From positions 5,001 through 69,000 of the forward strand of contig CATOGX010000101.1 of NCBI GenBank assembly GCA_951799405.1: a DNA stretch of 64,000 nt. The letters run 5' to 3'. Of the stretch, positions 54,901-62,744 are shown piece after piece. The position numbers were made by a program, and so were the translations under genes. The notes under the pieces were generated by a model that was not told the origin of the DNA, did not search any database, and saw only the letters and a program-made list of their open reading frames with translations. The stretch comes from Agapetus fuscipes. Taxonomy: Eukaryota > Arthropoda > Insecta > Trichoptera > Glossosomatidae. The number at the start of each line of letters is the position of its first letter. Within the stretch, counting starts at the first letter, position 1.

Positions 54901-54939
54901 GTGACCCAGGTTGATTTGCAGGATATTTAGCGCGGTCAT
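51925..54939 (-). CDS. S6 ORF2: endonuclease/reverse transcriptase
   Basis: About 1,004 aa from the ATGA overlap. It is like S7 but carries one extra Val (KASVVVAQQLG) from a 3-bp gain in a CCA/CAC run near plus-strand 52696, plus RRRPTAAVEAD at the C-terminus. All catalytic motifs are present (GDFNAW, LDIRNAFN, FADD, CWHC-x8-H-x4-C). Expression is doubtful, since the 5' UTR and nearly all of ORF1 are missing. Confidence 0.9.
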   Translation of the reverse strand: MTALNILQINLGHCQVAQDLMQQVASEKKVDVVLVSEQYRDCNSRWYCDGDGVAAIFLPAQGAVVSGRNRNASRGWTWIEVAGCRMYSCYFSPNVSLQRFLDDLHDLETDVRTSTLPIIMAGDFNAWSTEWGSATTNRRGSILGDVAASLHLHIANVGTEFTFRRGVTGSVVDVTFASEEIIGQVKRWRVLNDYTHSDHQYVSFSLERGPRSGRPGNFTIGGWSLRSLDQETLEVMVENLKTSVEDADGAASKVRSLGDLTTRACDAAMVRRTKHPARGQAYWWSDTIASLRATCLARRRAAQRARTSGDTYDSALQRYRDARRELKLAIMRSKERCWEELCETVNHDPWGLPYKIVRQKLRGRDQDPFLMDPQNLTSVIDALFPAHDRRAARGPAPPGADFEPFSQAELDAASARIKTGKAPGPDNVPNEVVLVVARKFPDVLLNVYNTCLEEGNFGDAWKRQRLVLVSKKAVADGPSSFRPLCMLDGYGKLLERLMVGRLLPILESEDGGLSEHQYGFRPGRSTLDAVERVVDTVRTAWEGSVKRHRQVMLVTLDIRNAFNSARWDLILRELRESFRVPEYLMAMLEDYFDGRVLEYRCGANGGLETRQLTSGVPQGSVLGPTLWNVMYDGLLRTELPAGASVVAFADDIAVMITGKTCGEITVAGNEALRRVKRWLDRSGLELAVHKTEAVLFSRKRRPALPKLTLGGFEVPLVKSLRYLGVQLDRRLCFREHIELAAAKASVVVAQQLGRIMPNVGGPKSSRRRLLHEVVHSTLLYGAPIWAKSLEVEHYRKKMASVQRRSALRVISGYRTISEDAALVLSSSPPIHLLARERQERRERKRDGLEDPSRDAIYSQWQQRWDTAVGGRWTRRLISDLRTWCQRKHGGLSYRLTQLLSGHGCFGNFLQRIGKEAAAACWHCDATEDDAEHTMLACPAWATERASLVAALGVSHLEVDAVVTTMLQSADNWRAWEDFASSVMGQKEDAERERRRRPTAAVEAD

Positions 54940-55016
54940 CTCCGGAGGCATCGCTTGACAGCAGCGCACTGCGCACTACCGCACCAATGTGCGGACGGCA
55001 GTTTTTGCTTTTTACA
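54936..55016 (-). pseudogene. S6 ORF1 C-terminal stub
   Basis: The last about 26 codons of ORF1, covering part of the third zinc knuckle (SAHWCGSAQC) and CLRR, before the truncation point. Confidence 0.8.
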
Positions 55017-55069
55017 ACCTAACCTAACCTAACCTAACCTAACCTAACCTAACCTAACCTAACCTAACC
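55017..55069 (+). repeat. Short (CCTAA)n tract between S6 and S7
   Basis: 53 bases of perfect repeat between two same-strand SART-type elements. Confidence 0.96.
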
Positions 55070-55352
55070 TTTTTTTTTTTTTTTTTTTTTTTTTTGTTTT
55101 GCGTTGGAAGAAGGAAAATCTTTTATAAGACGCCAAGTGACAGCCGGTCACTAGATTGGCAGTGTGGGACTCTCCCTGCTGCGGGCCTACCCACTAAAAA
55201 CCTCTCCCGTGCAAGCATCTACCACACTCCGGACCTACCAATGAAGTATTACGCTGGGAGTGTGGCAATGGTTTATACGCTGATGGCGTCTACTCTACTC
55301 GCTGTGGTAACGCTCATTGCGTTACCAACTACACCGCGCTATGTGACGCCTT

Positions 55353-58300
55353 TCAGTCGGCTTCTACGGCGGCCGCAGGCCGTCTTCTCCTCTCGCGCTC
55401 GGCGTCCTCCTTCTGTCCCATTACGCTCGAGGCGAAGTCCTCCCACGCCCGCCAGTTATCAGCCGACTGGAGCATTGTCGTCACCACCGCATCCACCTCC
55501 AGGCGACTGACCCCGAGAGCAGCCACAAGTGACGCCCTCTCAGTCGCCCAGGCCGGACACGCTAGCATCGTATGCTCGGCGTCGTCTTCTGTTGCATCGC
55601 AGTGCCAGCAGGCTGCGGCTGCTTCTTTGCCTATCCTTTGCAGGAAGTTTCCGAAGCAGCCGTGTCCACTCAGCAGCTGGGTGAGCCGGTAGCTCAGACC
55701 ACCATGCTTCCTTTGGCACCAGGTCCTCAGGTCGCCGATAAGTCTGCGCGTCCAGCGTCCACCAACTGCCGTGTCCCAGCGTTGCTGCCACTGCGAGTAT
55801 ATCGCGTCTCGAGAGGGGTCTTCTAGACCGTCTCTCTTCCGCTCTCTTCTCTCCTGACGTTCTCGCGCCAGGAGGTGAATTGGAGGTGAAGAAGATAGCA
55901 CCAGCGCTGCGTCCTCGGAGATCGTGCGATACCCAGAGATGACCCTGAGTGCACTCCTCCTCTGCACACTTGCCATCTTCTTCCTGTAGTGCTCAACCTC
56001 GAGCGACTTCGCCCAGATGGGTGCCCCATACAAAAGCGTCGAGTGCACCACCTCGTGCAAAAGTCTCCTTCTGCTCGATTTGGGCCCGCCGACGTTCGGC
56101 ATGATTCTACCCAGCTGTTGCGCCACCACGCTTGCCTTCGCCGCCGCTAGCTCGATGTGTTCTCTGAAACAGAGTCGACGATCAAGTTGGACACCGAGGT
56201 ACCGCAGGGATTTAACCAGCGGCACCTCAAAGCCCCCCAGCGTCAGTTTTGGCAGCGCGGGTCGTCGCTTTCGGCTGAACAATACTGCCTCCGTCTTGTG
56301 GACTGCAAGTTCCAAGCCGGAACGGTCCAGCCACCGCTTCACCCTGCGGAGGGCCTCATTCCCCGCGACAGTGATCTCACCGCAAGTCTTGCCGGTGATC
56401 ATCACAGCGATGTCGTCCGCGAAAGCAACGACGCTAGCACCCGCCGGTAGCTCGGTTCGCAGCAAACCATCGTACATGACGTTCCACAGGGTCGGTCCCA
56501 AGACCGATCCCTGGGGAACACCAGACGTCAGCTGTCGCGTTTCCAAGCCCCCGTTGGCACCACATCGATACTCTAGCACACGGCCATCGAAGTAATCCTC
56601 CAGCATGGCCATGAGGTACTCCGGGACCCGGAAGCTTTCTCTCAGCTCTCTGAGGATTAAATCCCATCGAGCCGAGTTGAAAGCGTTCCGGATATCCAGA
56701 GTCACCAACATGACCTGCCGGTGTCTCTTCACCGACCCCTCCCACGCAGTCCGAACGGTGTCCACCACGCGTTCCACGGCGTCCAGGGTTGATCGTCCCG
56801 GCCTGAAGCCGTACTGGTGCTCGGAGAGTCCCCCGTCCTCGGATTCGAGGATCGGGAGAAGCCTTCCAACCATGAGTCTCTCCAGGAGCTTCCCATAGCC
56901 GTCGAGCATGCACAAAGGCCTAAAAGATGAGGGTCCATCGGCGACAGCCTTTTTTGAGACGAGGACTAGCCTCTGCCTCTTCCAGGCGTCGCCAAAATTA
57001 CCCTCCTCCAAACAGGTATTGTACACATTCAGCAGCACATCAGGAAACTTCCTAGCCACTACCAGCACGACTTCGTTCGGGACGTTGTCCGGTCCAGGTG
57101 CCTTCCCGGTTTTGATCCTGGCAGACGCTGCGTCAAGCTCAGCTTGGGAGAAGGGTTCGAAGTCCGCTCCCGGGGGAGCAGGGCCTCTTGCCGCCCTCCG
57201 GTCATGCGCAGGAAAGAGAGCATCTATGACGCTCGTAAGGTTCTGGGGGTCCATGAGAAACGGATCCTGATCTCTACCCCGTAGTTTCTGTCGCACAATC
57301 TTGTACGGCAGTCCCCAGGGGTCGTGATTCACCGTCTCACACAGTTCTTCCCAGCACCTTTCCTTGCTGCGCATGATGGCCAGCTTAAGCTCTCGGCGAG
57401 CGTCCCGGTACCGTTGAAGGGCACTGTCGTAGGTATCCCCCGATGTCCTTGCCCGCTGGGCGGCCCGGCGTCTGGCAAGACACGTCGCGCGAAGACTGGC
57501 TATGGTGTCTGACCACCAATAGGCCTGCCCCCTCGCGGGATGCTTCGTGCGCCGGACCATTGCCGCGTCGCAGGCGCGCGTGGTGAGATCGCCAAGGCTC
57601 CTCACCTTGCTCGCCGCGCCATCAGCGTCCTCAACCGACGTCTTCAGGTTTTCCACCATGACCTCCAGTGTCTCTTGATCCAGAGATCGGAGGCTCCAGC
57701 CGCCTATGGTGAAGTTACCGGGTCGTCCTGATCGGGGTCCCCTCTCCAGCGAAAAAGACACGTACTGGTGATCGCTGTGCGTGTAGTCATTGAGTACACG
57801 CCAGCGCTTCACCTGCCCGATTATTTCCTCGCTGGCGAAGGTTACGTCGACAACTGAACCCGTGACTCCCCTGCGGAACGTGAACTCCGTGCCCACATTT
57901 GCAATGTGCAAATGCAGGCTCGCAGCCACATCACCCAGGATGGAGCCCCGTCTGTTGGTTGTCGCCGAGCCCCACTCAGTCGACCAGGCATTAAAATCAC
58001 CGGCCATGATTATCGGCAACGTGGACGTCCTGACGTCGGTTTCCAGGTCGTGGAGATCGTCGAGGAACCGCTGCAGAGAGACATTTGGGGAGAAGTAGCA
58101 GCTGTACATCCTACAGCCTGCTACCTCAATCCAGGTCCATCCCCTGCTGGCATTTCGATTGCGTCCTGAGACGACCGCCCCCTGCGCCGGAAGAAAAATA
58201 GCCGCCACTCCGTCGCCGTCACAGTACCAGCGACTGTTACAGTCACGGTACTGCTCCGACACCAGAACAACATCGACCTTCTTCTCCGACGCTACCTGCT

Positions 58301-58364
58301 GCATCAGGTCCTGGGCCACTTGGCAGTGACCCAGGTTGATTTGCAGGATATTTAGCGCGGTCAT
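55353..58364 (-). CDS. S7 ORF2: endonuclease/reverse transcriptase
   Basis: About 1,003 aa from the ATGA overlap (58361-58364). All endonuclease, reverse transcriptase and C-terminal Cys/His motifs of S1 are present at equivalent positions. Private changes include RRLIGDL (S1: RRLISDL) and GVSRLEVD (S1: GVSHLEVD). The frame is fully open. Confidence 0.93.
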   Translation of the reverse strand: MTALNILQINLGHCQVAQDLMQQVASEKKVDVVLVSEQYRDCNSRWYCDGDGVAAIFLPAQGAVVSGRNRNASRGWTWIEVAGCRMYSCYFSPNVSLQRFLDDLHDLETDVRTSTLPIIMAGDFNAWSTEWGSATTNRRGSILGDVAASLHLHIANVGTEFTFRRGVTGSVVDVTFASEEIIGQVKRWRVLNDYTHSDHQYVSFSLERGPRSGRPGNFTIGGWSLRSLDQETLEVMVENLKTSVEDADGAASKVRSLGDLTTRACDAAMVRRTKHPARGQAYWWSDTIASLRATCLARRRAAQRARTSGDTYDSALQRYRDARRELKLAIMRSKERCWEELCETVNHDPWGLPYKIVRQKLRGRDQDPFLMDPQNLTSVIDALFPAHDRRAARGPAPPGADFEPFSQAELDAASARIKTGKAPGPDNVPNEVVLVVARKFPDVLLNVYNTCLEEGNFGDAWKRQRLVLVSKKAVADGPSSFRPLCMLDGYGKLLERLMVGRLLPILESEDGGLSEHQYGFRPGRSTLDAVERVVDTVRTAWEGSVKRHRQVMLVTLDIRNAFNSARWDLILRELRESFRVPEYLMAMLEDYFDGRVLEYRCGANGGLETRQLTSGVPQGSVLGPTLWNVMYDGLLRTELPAGASVVAFADDIAVMITGKTCGEITVAGNEALRRVKRWLDRSGLELAVHKTEAVLFSRKRRPALPKLTLGGFEVPLVKSLRYLGVQLDRRLCFREHIELAAAKASVVAQQLGRIMPNVGGPKSSRRRLLHEVVHSTLLYGAPIWAKSLEVEHYRKKMASVQRRSALRVISGYRTISEDAALVLSSSPPIHLLARERQERRERKRDGLEDPSRDAIYSQWQQRWDTAVGGRWTRRLIGDLRTWCQRKHGGLSYRLTQLLSGHGCFGNFLQRIGKEAAAACWHCDATEDDAEHTMLACPAWATERASLVAALGVSRLEVDAVVTTMLQSADNWRAWEDFASSVMGQKEDAERERRRRPAAAVEAD

Positions 58365-59845
58365 CTCCGGAGGCATCGCTTGACAGCAGCGCACTGCGCA
58401 CTACCGCACCAATGTGCGGACGGCAGTTTTTGCTTTTTACAGGGTGCACAGCACAGCGGGCTTTTGCAACCCGCTGAGTTGTGCCCCTCCTCACCACATC
58501 GCCTGCACAGGCCTGCGCTCCCGGGCTCCCGCACGTCGCATTTAGCTGCGACGTGAGAGAACCCAAGACAGCGGAAGCACTGCTTGACCTCCACCTTCTG
58601 CCGGATTCGGCATCGGAGGAGGCCAATTGTCAGGCGACCGGTTTGAATCAGGTCATCTGCACTCCTCGTCCACGGCACCCTCGCCGTGCACGCAGCTGAC
58701 CTGTCCTGTCTTGTTCTCAGTGGGAAAACCTCGATTTGTTCGAGGCTCTCCCCCAGGGCCCGAGACAGGGCTTCTTTGAGGTCCTTGACCTCTACACCCT
58801 CGTAGAGGTCCTTGACATAGATGGTCTTTTTAGGGACCCATCTTTTAACTTTCATAGAGGGTCCTGCCATCCTTTCGAGAAGTTTCTCCAGAGCAGGTCC
58901 CCTGGAGTCTCCCCTCGTCAGGCGTAGCTGCAGGGACCCATTGGCACCTTTCCTGATGCCCTGGATCCCTGGCAGACCCTCTCGTTCGGACTTGCTGGTT
59001 ATTCCAACAAGTCCTTTTAGTACCCCTGCAAATGTAGGCGGCTCGTCTGCCCTGCCGACTGGAGTGACGGTCAGCATTTCAAGTGGCTTCGACTGCCTTT
59101 TGACGGCAGTCGAAGTCACCGGGGCCTTTCTCATCTTTTTGTGGGTGACCACGGTCCATCCCGTAGCCACCTCGTCCACCCGTTCCTTTGGACCGGGAAT
59201 ATGTCTCTGCAGCAGCTCCTCCCGCTGCCTTCCTCGTTTTTGCGGCCGGAGTTGCGGCTGCTGCTGCTGGGGCTGAGATTGCCACCGCGGCTGCTGCCGT
59301 TGTTGCAGTTGCTGCCGTTGTTGCGGCTGCTGCCGTTGTTGCGGCTGCTGCCGTTGTTGCGGCTGCTGCCGTTGTTGCGGCTGCTGCCGTTGTTGCGGCT
59401 GCTGCCGTTGTTGCGGCTGCTGTTTTTGTTGCGGCTGCTGCCGTTGCTTGCGCTGCCACCCCAGCTCCGGGTCTTGTACGCTGAGGCACTTTGACGACAG
59501 TGGTGTCATCGCCGTGCCCTCAGTCTTGGTGCTTCGGTTGTCCGTTTGGCAATGGACGCTGACGGTTTTTCCGTCATTAAGGCAGTCCATTACCTCCATT
59601 GCTATTGTCAGAGCGGCCTGAATTCCTTGTTTTAATGGGACGTGGACATTTGTCCTACGCGAGATGAAATTATTCAGGCCCTCGAGAGTGTCCAGCAACA
59701 CTCCCATCCTTATCTCAAAGAAACGATTTTTGCCCCCCCCAGAATCCGTGGGGCAGCCCGACGATTGCGCGTCGGGAGGGGATTCTCCGCCGCCAGTGGC
59801 AACGGTACCCCCCTGAGGTACATGTTTTGAAATCGTACTGTCCAT
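58361..59845 (-). CDS. S7 ORF1: zinc-knuckle protein
   Basis: 494 aa with the same repeat number as S4. The Q-rich 18-bp array lies at about plus-strand 59288-59440. Middle domain and three zinc knuckles intact. The stop overlaps the ORF2 ATG as ATGA. Confidence 0.92.
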   Translation of the reverse strand: MDSTISKHVPQGGTVATGGGESPPDAQSSGCPTDSGGGKNRFFEIRMGVLLDTLEGLNNFISRRTNVHVPLKQGIQAALTIAMEVMDCLNDGKTVSVHCQTDNRSTKTEGTAMTPLSSKCLSVQDPELGWQRKQRQQPQQKQQPQQRQQPQQRQQPQQRQQPQQRQQPQQRQQPQQRQQLQQRQQPRWQSQPQQQQPQLRPQKRGRQREELLQRHIPGPKERVDEVATGWTVVTHKKMRKAPVTSTAVKRQSKPLEMLTVTPVGRADEPPTFAGVLKGLVGITSKSEREGLPGIQGIRKGANGSLQLRLTRGDSRGPALEKLLERMAGPSMKVKRWVPKKTIYVKDLYEGVEVKDLKEALSRALGESLEQIEVFPLRTRQDRSAACTARVPWTRSADDLIQTGRLTIGLLRCRIRQKVEVKQCFRCLGFSHVAAKCDVREPGSAGLCRRCGEEGHNSAGCKSPLCCAPCKKQKLPSAHWCGSAQCAAVKRCLRR

Positions 59846-60094
59846 TTATTATCCAAGTATTTAATATAATAATAAATAAATATAATACATAGATACATAC
59901 ATACAGATACGCGGTTCGCTTTAGTTAACTTTGCTCTGCCGGCGCCTACCTACTCTAACCCCACCCGGGGAGCGCGCCTATCTAAGTACCACCCACTAGA
60001 TTGTCGGCAGACCAAAGCCCCGACACTTGTCCGATTATGAGGAAAAGCATCGAGAAGCCCCCAAGCCACGACAAGGCCCGAACCATGATGGGGG
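59846..60094 (-). other. S7 5' UTR
   Basis: Matches S1; AT-rich leader near ORF1, conserved CCCACTAGATTG and CGGCAGACC block, and terminal CCCCC with GGGGG 27 nt inside. Confidence 0.65.
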
Positions 60095-60158
60095 AACCTA
60101 ACCTAACCTAACCTAACCTAACCTAACCTAACCTAACCTAACCTAACCTAACCTAACC
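60095..60158 (+). repeat. Internal (CCTAA)n tract between S7 and T8
   Basis: 64 bases of perfect repeat. Confidence 0.97.
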
Positions 60159-60366
60159 AGTTGCAATTTATCCGTCTTACGGAACGCACGTATTTCCTAG
60201 GTGCTCCTCTTAATAAAATCAGTGCTCTGGATTTACCGTGTTATTTGTTACAAATCTGGTGTCCACCGAAAGGTGTTCGTCACGTGCATTTTTCTGTGTA
60301 AAAATATTCTTACCATTGTATGTAGTTTGTGTTAAAACGTAAAGAACATTATCGTAGTTTTGTTTG

Positions 60367-60770
60367 TATGCGGCGGCCATTTTGAGACCTCGTGTTTCGA
60401 CTCGGCTGCCTGCCGTTGGGTGTTTGACTTGTTGCCCTCAAGTGTGTGGATTATTGAAAACATTGCCTAACTTGTGATTATAAAACTTACTAGTGTTTTT
60501 GTTAATAACTCATTTGTTTTTTCCTGAACGTGTGACATTGACGGCCATATTGTGGCCACGTGCTTCGTTATGCGGCGGCCATTTTGAGACCTCATGTTTC
60601 GACTCGGCTGCCTGCCGTTGGGTGTCTGACTTGTTGCCCTCAAGTGTGTGGATTGTTGAAAACATTGCCTAACCTGTGATTTACAAAACTAAGTAGTGCT
60701 TTTGTTAATAACTCATTTGTTTTTTCCTGAACGTGTGACATTGACGGCCATATTGTGGCCACGTGCTTCG
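60367..60770 (+). repeat. 202-bp direct repeat pair in T8 5' UTR
   Basis: Starts TATGCGGCGGCCATTTTGAG at 60367 and again at 60569. Both copies contain CTCGGCTGCCTGCCGTTGGG, CTCAAGTGTGTGGATT and GACGGCCATATTGTGGCCAC. Few mismatches. Confidence 0.9.
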
Positions 60771-60875
60771 CTACGGGGTTCGCGGCGATCACGCGGATAA
60801 GGAAGGGCTCGGCCCGGATATACTCTTGTGTGTTATAGACAATAAAACTGTACCATCGATAGTAATCGATAAATA

Positions 60876-60895
60876 TTGCGTTATCGATAACGCAA
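60876..60895 (+). promoter_or_regulatory. 20-bp perfect palindrome containing TATCGATA
   Basis: TTGCGTTATCGATAACGCAA reads the same on both strands. Two further ATCGATA-like sites lie just upstream (60854-60872). TATCGATA is the core bound by DREF, and CGATA clusters by BEAF-32, in Drosophila. Use of such factors here is inference. Confidence 0.55.
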
Positions 60896-60976
60896 AAAAT
60901 TTTGATATTCGTCTTCTTTTTCTTTTTGATTTGATATTTTTTCTTCTTCTTCTTTCAAACAATTGTGTTGTTGGAC

Positions 60977-61470
60977 CGGTTTTTCCGCGAAAAGCCTTGC
61001 AGGCAACCGACCTCTACTTTGTCGGAAAAGCTCGGAAAAATCTCGGAAAATTCGAGTTTTTCCGAGAAAAACTATTTTGTGGACAAAGGGGTTTTGGTTG
61101 TACTGCTGCGTTGATCTCTCTTTTTTACACCTCAGAACATTTGGTCGTGTGTTTCCTCACTCGGTCGTGAGTTTTCCGGGATCGGTTTTTCCGAGAAAAG
61201 CCTTGCAGGTGACCGACTTCTACTTTGTCGGGAAAGCTCGGAAAAATCTCGGAAAATTCGAGTTTTTCCGAAAAGAACTATTTTCTGGATACTGGGGTTT
61301 TGGTTGCACCGCTGCGTTGATCTCTCTTTCTTATACCTCGGAACTTTCGGTCGTGTGTTTCCTCACTCGGTTGTGAGTTTTCCGGGATCGGTTTTTCCGA
61401 GAAAAGCCTTGCAGGTGACCGACTTCTACTTTGTCGGAAAAGCTCGGAAAAATCTCGGAAAATTCGAGTT
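60977..61470 (+). repeat. About 206-bp tandem array in T8 5' UTR
   Basis: CGGTTTTTCCG anchors at 60977, 61184 and 61389; two full units and a partial third. Units share GAAAAGCCTTGCAGG, CGACNTCTACTTTGTCGG, AAGCTCGGAAAAATCTCGG and TGCGTTGATCTCTC. Unrelated in length to the T4 array but with the same CGGAAAA motif density. Confidence 0.9.
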
Positions 61471-61556
61471 TTGACGCTTTCACTTGGCTCGGGTTTGCCG
61501 TGTGACTGGCGTCGAGATCTTTGTAGTCTCTTCGGATGAATCCTTAATTAATTAGG

Positions 61557-62744
61557 ATGCAGCGCACACCGCCATCACAGGGACAAAGGTCTCGGGCCTC
61601 AAGGTCACTTTCCCCAGCATTCTCGCCGAGTCTGGATACTCCACCCCCCTCCACTTCTGCGCGGATCAGCCTCTTGTGCCAGCAGATTTTAAAGAAGGCA
61701 AAGTCCCCTGACATCGTGGATTGGGCAACCCAGATCGAGAGGCTTGCAAATCAATTACCATGTGTCGAAAGGCCAAGGATGGCAAAGTCTCCTGCTCCCA
61801 GCAACGACCTTTGTGAAATTAAAAATCAAATAGCCAGCCTGGCCGCAAGGGTGGAGGAGCTCGCCAAGCCAGTTGCTGGGTACTCCGCTGCCGTCAAATC
61901 TAACCTGCCGATAGGTGTCCTGCGAGGTGACACCGGGGGGGATCTTGCGCTGGGATTACCGACGAAACCCGAAAGAACATACGCCCTAATAGTTTCGAGC
62001 ACTCGGGAGGACGATACTTCGGACTCTATTAGGAAGAAAATTGTCTCAGCTGTTAAGCCGAAAGATTTAAAAATTGGAATCAAGGGAGTCTCTGCCATCT
62101 CTGGAAACCGAATTGTCATTACTCTCCCTAATGCTGAGCATGCTGCTAAGCTTAGGGATGCCGTCGTAGCAAAGACGGATCTGAAGGCCGAAGCTGGCAG
62201 GCGCAGACAGCCGCTGGTAATTTTCAAGGGTGTCAACAAGGAAACCCTCAACGCGGAATTTCTGGAATGCCTCACATTCCAGAATGACACCATCGGGGAT
62301 ATCATCGGGGACACGAACACCGAGGAACAGTTTAAAATCATTCGTGTAACCAAAAACCGTAATGAAAAACTGAAAAATATCATCGTATCGGTGAAACCAG
62401 CTCTCCGAGCGGCATTGCTCCGGTTGGGCAGACTTAATATAGGATTCCTCCGAGTGCATGTCGAAGACTGCTCCCCAATTGTACAATGCTACAAGTGCCT
62501 TGGTTTCGGTCACTTTGCTTCAAAGTGTACCGAAAAACAGAGATGCATGAACTGTGCAAAGGAGCACCGTCTCTCGGAATGCCCCGACAGGGACAACAAG
62601 GACAAAGAGACGTGTCACAACTGCTGCAAGGCGAACACTAGGACCAGCGCAAAGACCTCAGTTGGACACCGAGCAAACAGCCGTCTGTGTCCGTACCTAT
62701 TAAAGTTAGAAGAACGTACCAGGGAGAGTATCAACTATGGATGA
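61557..62744 (+). CDS. T8 ORF1: zinc-knuckle protein
   Basis: 395 aa from MQRTPPSQGQRSRASRS. It differs from T4 ORF1 at only about a dozen residues (for example SLDTPP, VVAKTDL) and has the same three zinc knuckles and ESINYG end. The stop overlaps the ORF2 start by 8 nt (ATGGATGA, 62737-62744). Likely functional. Confidence 0.93.
   Translation: MQRTPPSQGQRSRASRSLSPAFSPSLDTPPPSTSARISLLCQQILKKAKSPDIVDWATQIERLANQLPCVERPRMAKSPAPSNDLCEIKNQIASLAARVEELAKPVAGYSAAVKSNLPIGVLRGDTGGDLALGLPTKPERTYALIVSSTREDDTSDSIRKKIVSAVKPKDLKIGIKGVSAISGNRIVITLPNAEHAAKLRDAVVAKTDLKAEAGRRRQPLVIFKGVNKETLNAEFLECLTFQNDTIGDIIGDTNTEEQFKIIRVTKNRNEKLKNIIVSVKPALRAALLRLGRLNIGFLRVHVEDCSPIVQCYKCLGFGHFASKCTEKQRCMNCAKEHRLSECPDRDNKDKETCHNCCKANTRTSAKTSVGHRANSRLCPYLLKLEERTRESINYG

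Larger units (their letters stand above)
51648..55016 (-). mobile_element. S6: SART-type element, 5'-truncated at end of ORF1
   Basis: 3.37 kb from a 20-nt poly(T) (51648-51667) through the 3' UTR and complete ORF2 to the last about 80 bases of ORF1, where CCTAA repeat begins (TTTACA then ACCTAACC). A simple 5' truncation; the ORF2 is intact but promoterless. Confidence 0.92.
55070..60094 (-). mobile_element. S7: full-length SART-type element
   Basis: 26-nt poly(T) (55070-55095), full 3' UTR, intact ORF2 and ORF1, 5' UTR with terminal CCCCC. Belongs with S3 and S6 by shared variants (GRNRN, CRMY, ARGPAPPG). Confidence 0.94.
60159..61556 (+). promoter_or_regulatory. T8 5' UTR
   Basis: Contains a 202-bp direct repeat pair, a CGATA-rich spacer with a 20-bp perfect palindrome, then a 205-207-bp tandem array with TCGGAAAA clusters. 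The last about 90 bases before ORF1 resemble T4. Chance open frames here have no protein-like features. Confidence 0.72.

Noticed and set aside
60763..61376. Open frames of 135-137 codons in T8 5' UTR (and similar ones at 22651-23565 in T4)
   Set aside because: They follow the tandem repeats, show no domain or codon signature, and lie upstream of ORF1 in noncoding leader.
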